Shown here: piece by piece, positions 28,101 through 43,001 of the stretch
Layout: each line of letters opens with the position of its first letter
How positions within the stretch are numbered: the first letter of the stretch is position 1
Assembly: GCF_964340395.1 (NCBI RefSeq)
Contig: NC_135571.1
Span: 12,121,440-12,185,439 of the forward strand
Length of the DNA stretch: 64,000 nucleotides
Source: Glandiceps talaboti
Taxonomy: Eukaryota; Hemichordata; Enteropneusta; Spengelidae
Direction: 5' to 3'
Made by a program: the position numbers and the translations under genes
Notes under the pieces: model-generated
Databases searched by the model: none
What the model saw: the letters and a program-made list of their open reading frames with translations, nothing else
What the model was told of the DNA's origin: nothing

Positions 28101-31100
28101 TCACATATTTCTTGAACTCAGACACAAACACTGTCTGTATAAAAACCAGCTGTTACAGACACTATTAAATCAATGGGTTCCATGTCCTCTAAGTACTTGC
28201 CCTGTTACATTTCTAGGTCTACATGTTAGAACAGACGACAACAACAGATGTGATTATCTCACAAATTTGAGGCATCTTTAAAGGTCCAATCAGATGAATT
28301 CTTCAGTACAAAGTAAAATTTACGACAACAAACTTTCCACGAATGTTTCCTGTGATTTCAATACAATGCCAAGTAAGGTTAGTCTATCACTGACAAGACA
28401 CTTTCTCTAATGTCTCCTGTGATGTCAATACAATGCCAAGTAAGGCTAGTCTATCACTGACAAGACACTTTCTCTAATGTCTCCTGTGATGTCAATACAA
28501 TGCCAAGTAAGGTTAGTCTATCACTGACAAGACACTTTCTCTAATGTCTCCTGTGATGTCAGTACAATGCCAAGTAAGGTTAGTCTATCACTGACAAGAC
28601 ACTTTCTCTAATGTCTCCTGTGATGTCAGTACAATGCCAAGTAAGGCTAGTCTATCACTGACAAGACACTTTCTCTAATGTCTCCTGTGATGTCAGTACA
28701 ATGCCAAGTAAGACTAGTCTATCACTGACAAGACACTTTCTCTAATGTCTCCTGTGATGTCAATACTTTCTCTAATGTCTCCTGTGATGTCAGTACAATG
28801 CCAAGTACGGTTAGTCTATCACTGACAAGACACTTTCTCTAATGTCTCCTGTGATGTCAATACTTTCTCTAATGTCTCCTGTGATGTCAGTACAATGCCA
28901 AGTAAGGTTAGTCTATCACTGACAAGACACAGCACACAAAACTAGGCTGAATATATTTACATGTACTACAATAAATCTGTTTGTAGTGACAAGGCTACCT
29001 ATTAATCATAGCAAACAACAAACAGATCTATCACATCGTAAGATGTGGATACAATGACATGCAGAGAAAATGTCTACAACGTAAGACCTGGACACACCAA
29101 CATACAGTGAAAATGCCCACTTTGCAAGACATGGACACACCGACATACAGACAAAATGTCTTCATGTAGAGAAAACAAAATGAAATTCATCAAAAGCTCA
29201 ACATCCAATTAAATGCCCGGGTTTCAATCCCAGGGAATGGCATTAGTTTCATTTTGTTGGTGGAGTTGTAAGGATTACATAGAATTGTTTGTTTGTTTGG
29301 GACTCATCCTGTTTGCAGACGGAGTACGGGACTCAATTCTGAATTGTCCTTTAACAGAAAGGAAGGAAAGAATCATTGTCAAAATTAAGTTTCACTTACA
29401 AACGGAGTACGGGACTCAACTCTGACAGAAAAGAAGGAAAGGGTCAGTGTCAAAATTAAGTTTCACTTACAAACGGAGTACGGGACTTGATTTTGACATA
29501 AAAAGAAGGAAATAGCCACTGTCAAAATTAAGTTTCACTTCCAAACGGAGTACGGGACTTGATTTTGACATAAAAAGAAGGAAATAGCTGCAAACAGGAC
29601 AAGTTCTAGACCAACTTTCTTTCTTTAGTTCCGTCAGAAAAATGTGTTCACATCTAAACATAAATCTTTATCTCTACAGTTTTTTGTGTAAAATCCCCTA
29701 AAGTAGAAGAAACATATTTGTTCTAAGCTAAAAAGATGTCATTTATGTCAATATATCAATAATCTATAATTATCAACACTGATCAATACTACCATGGTGG
29801 AGGGTTAAACTACTTATGACCTGTGTGAAACTTTATAACTTCAAAACACATACAATATGGTGACCTTGTGACCTTCTGCATTAATATATGCATATATGCA
29901 CTAACACAACCATACTGAGAATCAATGTGCTATGATTTGTTGTAAATGTCGTGGTAAAGACATGTCCAGTAGTCTGCATAGACTCTTAGCTTACTCCGTA
30001 TCACGGTCTACATCAGTACATGTTCACAATTTAATGTTTAAGATGTAAACATGAATCCGATAATTCCTATGATATAACTTTATACATAGATTAATTCATT
30101 TGGTGATACTATACACAGGGTACACTGTACAGTACAACCTTATCACTGAAATGCAATGAAAATACACACACGTTTGTTTACAATACACAACAAAATACAA
30201 ACAAGTTGGTTTACGTTACACAACAAAAAGAAACAACCAAACGATGCCCAGAACACAGAATGTCCAGAACACACAATATACAAACAACAGTTGGTTTACA
30301 ATACACAACAAAAAACACAAACAAACTTATTGTTTCAAATATACGTAACTGGCTGTATGTCTACGATATTTTGTCTGTTTAAAAACCAACAATAATTATG
30401 TCGGTTTCAACAACAAATGTACAAACTGTTTGATTGTTTGTTTCGATAACAAGCCTTCTGTATCTGATACACACAACAAAAATGCAAACAACAACACATC
30501 CCTGAACGACAAAATAAACAAACTCATTTTCAAGTATTAGTTAGAAAACCTTGAGGAGCAGTCAGTAACTAACAGCATTAACAACACAATGTGAAAAAAC
30601 ACAGTGACATGATTATATCAATTCAAACACACCATACAGTAAAATTAGGTAGTGTCAGACCACAAAACACACTAAAGGATATTAAAATGACACTGGGGAA
30701 AGCACACAATGGGGGTATTCAATGAGTAAATCGTTATCTATTCAGAGGTATTGATCAGTTGGGGGTAGGAGGGCTTTCGTCATCATAAAGTTTGATTTGT
30801 GTTATAACTATTTCTACAGGGGTGCATCTAAGGTTGTAGAAATCCCATTAACAGGGTCACAGATTCGTCCTACTTCTAGTTCTAAAACTTGCCAATTTTT
30901 TTTTTCTATGAAGATATTTTGTAGAAACTCTTACACTGCCTGATCCAGGGGTATAACTGGATGGATAACTACTACGTAGGGACGGTGTTGATCCATAGTT
31001 CATACTGGAAGGGCCCAAGGAACTTCCAAGACTGCTGGATGAAGTGTTGCCGGAACTACCATATGAGCTTCTCCTGCCGGGGGATGAATAACTGCCGGAA

Positions 31101-34100
31101 TAGTTTCCTGAATAACGACCATATGAGGCCATCTTAACTTAAGTTTATCAGTTGGTCGTGTTAGTTAATCAGTTCTGCTACACAGTCTGGCTACTAATGA
31201 CGTAAACAAACTCCACAACCTTGTAAAAGGTTACAGTTTTGATGACGCACGTACTCAGTCCGTCCAGCAGGCACCAAATCCAGTACATGAATAATCCAAT
31301 CCAACATGGAGGAAAGTTTTCAAATCAGCACGGACACTCCAACCAAACTCTCAACAGTATACTACACAACGTATTACAACCACTGCTATACACAGTTAGC
31401 ATGGCGGACCCCTAAAGCAGCCAGCCGATGAACTTCAGCCCCTCATTTGCATATCTAAAGTCCTCTTCTTCTAAACAGTGATTAGTGTGCTTTGCATACT
31501 ACCAGTGAGTTAAGGTCTCATTGGAATTTAATACCTGGCATATGTACATACACACACACTATTGCTATTTATAGGTTTGTCTGACAGCATGCCGAGCAAA
31601 CCAATCCACTCCACAGTTTATATTAGGGCAGTGTGGTATGTGTCAATGACGGCAATCTCAACCACAATACCCCAGTATTTATAAGAAGCTGTCCAATTTC
31701 AACAGTTGATAATCGAGGTCTAGAGATCTTTTGTCTGTATACAAAATGTCCACACAACCATATATGACCTCTGACCTCGTCAGACTCACACCGATAATCA
31801 GACCTTTGGTGGATTAACAGAGTGTCAAGTTAATGACATCATAGTTGCCATAGTGACAGTGTCGCCAATGTATTCTTTTAAGACAATTCTTTAGAGAGAC
31901 TAGACACAGTGAAAAGACACGGTGGAATGACACGTTTAACCTAATATAATCAGTTTGCACTAGACAACAACAGACATGAACCAGAGATTAAAACAACATT
32001 GAATCCCATTGTACCAGTACATGATTTCACACTACAGGTTATACTTACAATGTAGTTTGGATAATTTCAAATCAAAATTGCCACTTCATTAAAATTCAGT
32101 TTAAAATAATTTCATACCAAAGTTGATAATTTAATTCAGTTTGATTTACTTGAAATCAAAATTAACAAATAAATTTAGTTTGAATAAATTAAAATCATCA
32201 TCGACATTCAAATCTAGTGTTAATAATCTCAAATCAAATGATACTTGAAGTCTAGTTAGGAATGATTTGAATCACAACTGACATTTAAAATTTGTTTCTT
32301 TTTCTAGTATACTGCATGATGTTGATCACATAAATTCGTCTGAAAAGATCACTTCTTGTATTCTAGTCCATAATAAAGTTGAAATATGCAAAAAAGTTAC
32401 TAAAAATGACGAAATTAAAAAAAAAAAATTGTGCTAGGAATGCGCCCAGCAGACATATACAAACATATACACACAACAAAAGTTAAACTGTACAAAAAAG
32501 TTGCTACAAAACCCAGAATTTTATCACAAATCATTTCATCTGCAAAGTGTCATACTCAAAAGTATGGGAAACCATTCTACATAAAATGACAGCTAAGTTA
32601 GGGAGTCTAACCATAATCTTTTACCTGACCCAACCTTAAACTAACTCCCTAGCTTGTATATAAATAGCAATCTGTTCACCATTCCACTTTCTTACTTGGA
32701 GAGTTTTTATTTCGTATCACAGTAATAGTAATCAATGGCATTGTCGTATACTAACTTATACACATCAAAATTACACAGACAAGTTTGTCAAATCTCCCTT
32801 TACAGAAATAAAATGATATGGAGTCGGCATAACAATCTTTCTTCAATAATGATTTCGAGTACGTCAAGTAGCTAATAAGAAATAAACATCTCGCATGTAC
32901 AATATAAAGTGAATTAGTTTCCCATATGGAAGCCAACATAACTAACTGAGTGAAACATAAAGTTCTGGTTGATGTCCATGTAAGGAAATGCAATGTCCTG
33001 TAGTTATTATAATGGTGCCAAGGCTAGGTCAGTAACTAATTCTATGGTAAAGTGTACTCACTGTTTAGACATAATGGATAACTTATTGAAGGCTGGTGGT
33101 CAAATTTACAGGGTATTTCTAGTCTTCCAAAATTAGATAATGAGAAATGAGGCCGCTTGTGATTTCTGTGTTCTCTCTGAACAAGGTCACAGGAATAAGA
33201 TCCCATATCAAATTTTGAAGTCCCTCTTGATACAATATAATTTCAAAATTCCTTGCAATTGATATCAAAACTCACAACATTCATCAAACCACCATTTTAG
33301 TCTCTCAAAAAATGGAAACTTCTCTATCAGAGGGGGAGGGAGAGAGGAGGGAGGGGACTCTTAGTCAGCCATGATGGAGGTAACTTTTTGCATGAAATGC
33401 TCTTTGAGGTGACTGCATATAGTAGTCGAATTCACTCGGTTCAACAAATACACCACAACCAATGACAACAAAAGTCCAAACTAGATAAACAAAAAGTTAG
33501 CGACGCCTTCACTGTGAAATTACTTCTATTGTGAGATAGTTGTAATGTTTACAATAATTTCTACATGGTATAATCACAAAAGACCCTAAATCTACTCTAC
33601 CAATAATGATATAGTTACTTGTTATACTGTTTTGCTACACAGGTAAAAATTCTCACTTTGGTGAACAGAGTTTTTGCTATTAAAGGTTGAGGAACCATGG
33701 TAACAGAAAGGGGTAAAATGGCAGTGTTTCCCCATAGAGTCTACGGTAATTTTGTTTGAGAACCCAAGTAAAATGACATGGGATTCTCGATAACAGAAAG
33801 GGAGAAAGGGGTAAAAATGGCAGTATTTCCCCATAGAGTCTATGGTAATTTTGTTTGAGAAGCCAGGTAAAATGACATGGGAACCCTGGTAGATTTTACC
33901 TACTTACCCCACCCTTAGCAAAAACACTGGTGAATTTTACATTCAATCTGTTTTATTTTGTTGATAAGCACTAGCAACAGCTTTGACTATCTTATGAGGT
34001 TTGTGATTATGTAACAGATAAGGGATCACCTTAAAGGGAACTGAACTAGCTGTGTGATTAGTTTAGCACAGCCATAGAGGGTTGTGAAAGAGTGTATGTG

Positions 34101-35040
34101 AATGCCTATCACTGAGAATATTCATTTGCTATGAGCACCCCTTACTTTGAACACATCTTGCTCTCACGATAATGTTAGTTTTCCACTCTATGCTCAAAGT
34201 GCTAAATACAATTATTACCCCTAGCACAGATCTATAACAGCACAACAGCCCTTTATACTTCCTCAACTCCCTGGGAACATACAATCCATTGCAGCCTCTA
34301 TAAGTGCATAGGATTAAAGCATTCACATTGCAACCTCTATCCTACCAGGTCCCCAATTATACAGCTGGGTTGACTAAGGCACAATCATGGTTCAAATCTT
34401 TCCTAAGGACTTTAACCATTCATGGTTCAGAAATGAACACCCGCAGCAAGGCTCAAAAATGCAAACCTGCAACCTGCAACTTCAGAGCTGGCCACTCTTA
34501 CCATTCAAATATCCCGACTCTACTATAACGAATACCCCATACTATGAAATATAAACACTAAAGGACAGTACAATATAATTACTTTGGAACGGTAAATTGG
34601 ACACGAATACGACATTTCGATCGTATTGATTCTTTGAACCATATACAATATATTCTCCAATGAACACAATACAATGAACACCCCGTATAATATGAACACT
34701 TCTTACTATGAACACCTCTTACAATGAACATATCTTAATACTATGTATACACACTGCTATAATGAAGACACTGTACTTTGAACACGAACTACTCCTTGCC
34801 ATGACAACCAATTTTAGCATTTGATTAACTATAGAGATACGATCAGGAACTTTGTGAACATGTAGCACAGTAGCAGTTTAGTTGCTAGGCAACAATATAT
34901 TATTTATATCAAAGTGTAAACATTAACATTTGAGATTAGCTACTATTATGTAGAGTGATTATCAGACTGACCCTAAACAACCTATCTTTTAATAGTATGT
35001 AGGGGATACTGGTACCATTCTATTCAGATATATCTCAGTC

Positions 35041-35086
<46 letters not shown>

Positions 35087-36973
35087 CCTCCCTCCATCCC
35101 TCCTCTCAATGCTTTATTTTCACTTACCCTACAAGGCCAACTAAACAACCAATATTAATATTTCCACTTACCCTATTTTCTTCAACTCCAATCCTTGTTT
35201 GTCTCTCCCTCCTGTCTTCTTCCCTCCTCCTCTCCTCCTCTTTCCTTTTCTCCTCTTCTTTCCTCTTTTCTTCTTCTTTCTTCCTTTCCTCTTCTTTCCT
35301 TCTCTCCTCCTCCTTCTTATCCTCCTCTTCAGCATGCTGTAAGGTGGAAAATATTGATTGAACTCTCATCAGTAAAAACAGTACTATATTAAAGTATAAT
35401 GTTTTGGATTTTCTTGTATATATGTAGTGATGTAGAGTGTCATTACGTTAGCTCTTCGTTCGAGACAGACCTATACAATTGAAGTTCCAGTCCATAATAC
35501 CACATCCCCTCTCATGAAGCTATTGAAAACCCCCTCAATGGCATAAGACTCCATTGGACAGCCCCCCCCCCCCCTCCCCATTATCATGAAAAGGGCCAAA
35601 TTGACAGTGTCTTTATGCCAAGAAATGGGTCTATCACAGACCATGAAAATGATCTATTACAGCCTCCCTCTATGGTATGAAAAGGGTCTATTATCCACCC
35701 CTCCACCCCCCCCCCACCCCCGTATGGTAATAATAATAATAATAAACTTTATTGCAACCTTATCTATCATTTCAGATATCAGTATAGTACAATGAAGTAA
35801 AAAGAAAATGCTTGTATTGACCATACACAAAGAAAGAGAGTAGTTTCACAATGTGAAAATCACATATACATGTAAATGTAATTGTCGAATGTATATCACG
35901 AGGCAGCTGGTATATTTTTGCTCAAGTGGTGTTCTTGAATTTTGAATCCTTGTTGAATAGATATGAAAAGGGTCTATTATGGCCCTAGTCTATGGTATGA
36001 AAAGGGTCAATTATGGCCCTAGTCTATGGTATGAAAAGGGTCAATTATGGCCACCCCTATGCCCAAAAAAGGGTCTATTATGGCCTCCTCTGTGGTATGA
36101 AAAGCATCTATAGGACAGTGCCCTCTATGGCATGAACACGTTTATTATTGACACTTCTAAGGTATGAAAGGGTCTATAACAGACCCCTCTATAACATCTA
36201 TTCAGTGTATTACAGATTATTACAGAGCCCTCTATGGCAAGGAATGGGTATATTACAGTCCCTTCTATAGCATGAAAAGGTCCCCCCCCCCTCCTTTCAC
36301 ATTTACAGCCTCGTGACTACACAACTTACAGATGCTGACATGTGGAGATAACCAAATCATTATCAAATGTAAAATAAAATACTGAATTGTAAAACTTACC
36401 TCTTCCAAATAAATAACACCAGTTTGTTTTCTCCTTTCCTTGATGGGTCTCCGCCTACCAGGACCAGACCTCCTGGGACTCTGATCATCAGCTTTATCTA
36501 TAACCATAGAGATAGAATAGAATCAGTTGCCATGCCAACTGAGCCACACTAGGCTTGTACATACGTATGTTACATATGCAACCTATGTATGTGTGTGTAC
36601 GGTGTGTATGTATGTATGTATGTATGTATGTATGTATGTATGTATGTATGTATGTATGTATGTATGTATGTATGTGTATATATGTGTGTGTATGTGTATG
36701 TGTGTGTATGTATGTATGTATGTACATAAAACATGTATGTATGTATGTGTGTATATGTGTGTGTGTATGTATGTGTGTGTATGTATGTATGTATGTATGT
36801 ATGTATGTACATAAAACATGTATGTATGTATGTGTGTATATGTGTGTGTATGTATGTGTGTATGTGTGTGTATGTATGTATGTATGTATGTATGTATGTA
36901 TGTATGTATGTATCTATGTATGTACATAAAACATGTATGTGTGTATATGTGTGTATGCATGTATGTGTGTGTA

Positions 36974-37042
<69 letters not shown>

Positions 37043-40000
37043 CTACAAGAGCTAGACAATATTTTGAACATTACCATTCACTGGATATTAAACAACAAAT
37101 CTTCTAATCTTTCCAACTCACCAGTAGACACAAGAGATACTCTTTTCCTCTCTTCCTGAGAATCATCTTTGGTTTCTTCTTTCTTGTCTGTATCTCTGTA
37201 ACTATAGCGACTGCTAAACGGTGTTGATCCACCACTGGACGTGGAGCTGCCTGGATACTTGGCGGTGAACGTTGTCGGGGTATCGGAATCCTGTTCCATA
37301 CGAGTGCGCCATGGCCTGTACCGACTGGTGGTCTCTTCAGGTTTATCTTCCTGAGATTTCTGACGAAACAATGAATTATTTTTATATTAAATGAACCGTA
37401 AACCAAGAAAATGCAGGAACAAAAAAAACAAAAAAAACAAAAAAAAACCAAACATGCAGGATGAAAGTCACCTGTTATAGCCTCGGCACTACAATTTTCT
37501 CATCATATGGTTGAGTCCTATTGTTTCCATGGAATGGATCAGTCTATTTCATGATCCCAGGTATGGCTCCACTGATGTGAGAACCTGGGATTAAAACCCT
37601 GTACTTTTTAACAACTGCTTTTTAAATGGCCAGTGCTGATTAGTGTTAAAATTTAGGTGTCCAAAAACGGATCTTGGAGAGGACCTCTGATATATATGGG
37701 CTTAATAACTGTCTGGCAGTGCTAAAGAAAAAGTTGGCTCAGAACAAAAGAATAATCCTATGTAATCCTTATGGCTCCACTGATAAGATAACACTAATGT
37801 GAGAACCTGGGATTGAAACCCTGGCCTTTAACTCTCCACTGATAAGATAACACTAATGTGAGAACCTGGGATTGAAACCCTGGCCTTTAAGTCTCCACTG
37901 ATAAGATAACACTAATGTGAGAACCTAGGATTGAAACCCTGGCCTTTAAGTCTCCACTGATAAGATAACACTAATGTGAGAACCTGGGATTGAAACCCTG
38001 GCCTTTAAGTCTCCACTGATAAGATAACACTAATGTGAGAACCTGGGATTGAATCATGTACTTTCAATAAATGTGTGTAATGCCCTAAATGGGATACATA
38101 TCATACATTCTGCTGTTGTCATGACTACACCTATCCATGGAATATACATATAGGACTAAACCATGATGAGAGACAATGTAGAAATAGCTACTAGTGGACA
38201 GGTTACAATACATGCTGTCAGTCAGTTAAAATAATCAATATAATCAGTACTATATGGATAGTACATCAGGACACTGGATTAAATAAACACAAACACACAC
38301 ACCAGAAAAACTGTCAAATGTTATGCTTGAAACAGATGCATGTAAAAAAGAACAACAAAATTACGGTGAGCTCACAAAGTCAAGATCAAGTTGGCCAAGG
38401 CAAGGTCAACTTTACTTTGGCAAAGGTCAGGATAGCACAGCAAGGTCAAGCTGGCCATAGCAAGTCAACTTTACTTTCGCAAAGGTCAGAATAACATTGT
38501 AAGGTCAAGTTGGCCAAGGCAAGGTCGCTTTACTTTTGCAAAGGTCAGGTAAGCATGACAAGGTCAAGTTGGCCAGAGAATGGTAAGACTTATGGTAAGG
38601 TCACATTAACCATGGCAGGGTCAAGTTTACCAAGTCAGGGTGAAGTCAAGCTAGATTCATTATCACAATATCAAATTCACCATGGTAGGGATCAAATTCA
38701 CCATGGTGGGGGGTTCAAATTAACCATGGCAAAGTCAAATTCACCAAGATGGGGTCATGTTAACCAGACCAAGGTAAAATTCAGCAAGGCAAGGTCAAAT
38801 TAACTTAGGCAAAGTCAAATTAAGTAAGGCAAGGTCAATTTCATCAAGGCATGGTCAGAGTCACATGGGCATGGTAAAGTGAACCATGCCAAGGTCAAAT
38901 TGACCACGACAAGATCAAATTCACTGAGCCAAAGTCAAATTCACCATGCCTTAAGATGAAGTTAACAAAAGTAAGTCAAGTTAAATAAATCAACGCTATA
39001 AGCCTTCAAAATAAGTTGAATTACTGACAAACATAAAAGTCAGTTTTTTGTTTTTCTACTTTTAGCACTCTTTGAAAAATTCCATCAAAGTTTAATAACT
39101 TCAAAATATAATATCATTTACTGGATATTCATGGAATTACCAAAAGTCAACATTTATCAAAACTATCAAGACTTTCACTGTATCTTTCACTAAAATAGTG
39201 AAAATAACATAGTAGATAATATTGACATTTTAGTAAATTAACACAGTATGATGATAAATGTTATCATTTCTGAGAAAAAGTTTTGGATCAATTTTAAACA
39301 GAAAAAGAAAGTTAGTACAAAATTTTCATTTTTAGACTATCAAAAATCGGGCTGTAGAAAGTTCCATGCAAATTTTTTGCAAGGTTGTCCACCTGGATAT
39401 CATTCCTAGGTTTTTATTTTTTTTATAGGTAAGTGTTCGTTGGGTTGTAATAAACACCACAATATTTCTAATCAGGTCTACACGGATACCAAATTAACAT
39501 TTGTTGAAATTATTATTTTAATTTGATGGAATCTTTCAATCAATATATATTTGTATTAAAGTGTTCAGCGTTCTCCTCTGCAATTTTGCATCTTCACAAA
39601 AGTCACACACAAGGATAGTTTTCTGTAGTCATTGCATAGACTGACTCTATTGTCTATGTTCGCTGGTTGTAGACGAGGAATGGAGAATCTGGGTTCTGGT
39701 GGCTATTTTGATGCCATCTCCAAATAATACGAAACAGTTTGGAGTAATATTTTCAATATGTTAACAGAAAGCTCTGAGATTACTCTAGAGTTTGGTACCA
39801 TGTTATTTTGTACAGGGAGAACTATATTAATTATTAATGAAAACACAGCTATGTTACAACCTATTTCAGCTAACCCCGTCACAAGTGTGTCACAAATATA
39901 TTGTTATTTTGCATACATGCAACATTGGTACATAAGGATAACACACCAGACATGCTGACTCAGTACAAATGAAAACAAAAGTAATTGTAATACATTGTTA

Positions 40001-42925
40001 CCACTGAAGTCATTGAACTCTGGGAAAATGTATATAAGTTACACTTTATGTAACCAAGTGCAATGGGTTGGGTAGTTACAATGTATACAAGTTACACTTT
40101 ATGTAACCAAGTGCAATGGGTTGGGTAGTTACAATGTATCACAATATGTATTTTGTTTTCATTTGTAGAGAGTCAACCTGTCTGAAGTATTGTTCATTTC
40201 TACCAATATTGTATGAAACAAGATGAAAATACTTTTGTGACAGATTATTGTGACGAAGTTAGCTGAAATGAGCTGTAAGTTAAAATAATAAGTAGCCTGT
40301 ACTGTATACCACTGTGAAAGTCACACCCATAAATGTATCTATACTTAGAATAACTTAAACTGGTTTTCATTGTTACAATTATAACTATTATGTATGGTTT
40401 CGTTTTCTTGGATCCTGACTTTTAGATATTATACCATGCACAAGCCAAATTATTGTCTTTGAGCAGAAAATATGGATTATACACCTTGGTCATTCTTCAT
40501 CAAAACAACCCACGTCTACATCATTACATATATATTTTATTTGCATTGGTTCTGTGGTGCTCAAAATATGACTCAAAAAGTTCCAAATTGTCATTATTTT
40601 TCACATTTCTGATTCACAGTTCGAGAACTATAGAGCAAATGATGTAGACATGTGTTGTCATGATACAGAATGGCCCAGGTATAAATTCCATACTTTCTGT
40701 TCAGATGTGTACAACTTGGTGTATGTACAGTATAATGGTGTTTAACTACACAATAGTCAGTGTGGATAATAATTTATTGATAAGATTAAGAAGTGGTTGG
40801 TAGGTGAGATTGCAACTTTCACAGCAGCTTAGTACAGGTTAGCACAACCGATACAGACAAAAGAAAGGTACGGAATCTACACAGGTTGCAGAGATGATAG
40901 AGAGATAACCACTAAATATCTGAAAATAAGAAGAAAACTGAAAGAAAACTAGAACAGAAGAAATAAATAAAAGTAGGAAAATAATAAGAAATATATTGTT
41001 TGTTTTCCATATTTAAGGACAATTTCCACTCATAAGGTAACGTTAATGTGGGAACCTAGGATTGAAACATTGGACTTTAAGTTGACAATGATGGGAACCT
41101 GGGATTGAAACATTGGACTTTAAGTTGACAATGATGGGGAAATAGAGAGAAAATACATATGGTCTCAATTGGGACTTGCAATGCAGACTGAGCATGCTCA
41201 GACACAAAGGACTATGGGAGTATCTGTAGGCATCGTAATACCTCATTGAGAGTTATCGATAGAATAATCCTCCTATAATGGGTAACCATGACTACATTAT
41301 TTATGGTTACAAACAATGTAACAAGATTGTGTACAATACTGATTGATTCGTATTTATCATCGTATTTCCCATGGTGCAACATTCAGGATAATCAAGATGG
41401 CAGGTTTGCAAGTTCCCTATCCTAAAACATTTGACTATTAACCAGTCCAGTTATTTACTTTGGTATATCTCTGATGAGGATGACACACTGGATAATAGCT
41501 GTGGTGTACAGAGTTTAGGTGAAAGTCAAATCCCATTATATTTCCACCCTTCAACTCCTACATTTTGGAATGTCCGTGTAGTATGTGTATATGTGAGATG
41601 ACTCTATGTTGTAAGAAAAGGGGTGACAGGTGTTCAATATCCACACAAGGAGGAAAGTAACTCCAGACATTTTTCATCAAAGTTGTTTTGGAATGTTCCA
41701 ATAAATATGTACAGGGGTGGCATGGGGTAGGGATGCGGACAGTTGTAAGGGCTCTGATTTTTTACCCATCGACTTCTGTGTTTTGGAATATCCTTAATAT
41801 TTCTAACATAGAAGATCAATCCAAATCGATCAGAAAGGGGTGGGATAGAGTGGGGGTTGTCAGATCTGTCATCTTTTTACCCATAGAGTCGTATGTTTTG
41901 AAATATCCTTAACAGTTCTATATGTAAGAGCAATCCAAATTTATCAGAAAGGGGTGGCTGGGGTGGGGGTTGTCAGAGCTGTCATTTTTTTCACCCATAG
42001 ACTCAGGAGTCAAGACATATGTTTTGGAATGTCCTAAGCATTTCTGTATGCAAGATCAATTCAAATTCATAAGAAAGGGGATGGGGTAGGGGTCTTCAGA
42101 TCTCTCAACTTTTTACCCCCAGTCTCCTATATTTTGGAATATCCTTAACATTTCTATGCGTAGGATGAATCCATCTTCATCATAACTGGTAGGACAGGTG
42201 TGAAATTTGACATGGTGACTTGAAATTTACACAACAGCTGCACGTCAATTTGTTTTCATAACAATACTCTCCTCAAGGCAAGCGTTCCATTTTTATCACT
42301 GATGGAAAACACATTAGTTATTACAAAAACAAAAAACAATATCTGCTAAAAGTGCATCTGTGGCTGTCAATGTGAGTGATCTAATCTTGATATGGGATAG
42401 TTATGTGTATCTGTATCAGGTGGCAATATCAGGTGGCAATACCTCTTGATAACTCTAATACCGTACTTAAAATGTCAACAAAGTGACAAGCATGTGTTCA
42501 TAAACATCAAACAGACACTCGATTCTCAGTACCTACAATATCATTTTACCTCATGCTAGAGGGTCAAAATAGAACAAGAAGGTTGACTTATTCTCACGTG
42601 TGCCTATTAATGCATGTGAAGCGCTTGGAGCAGAGTTATGGTGTCAAATAAGAAATCGAATGTTCGTTATTTTATGATGTATCTAGGCAGTAATTTTCTA
42701 TTTCAGAATTGAGAATTGCAAGTATGGATACAATAACACATAACATAGCACATTGGATGTTAGACAATTCATATTTACAGGAAATTGAGTCTTTGAATTT
42801 GTTGGTTTTCATATTGTGTGAATGAACAGTTCCAAAGTGCTGGGTGGGTTGGGGCTTTACAAAAGTTGATTGTTTCATTTTTATCTTTATGAACAGCTAA
42901 AGAATTACTGTAGCACCCCCTGAAA

Positions 42926-43001
<76 letters not shown>

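Noticed and set aside
36494-37107. Several His-Thr, Met-Tyr-Val-Cys frames
   Set aside because: TATG/GT microsatellite in the intron between two MYPT exons.
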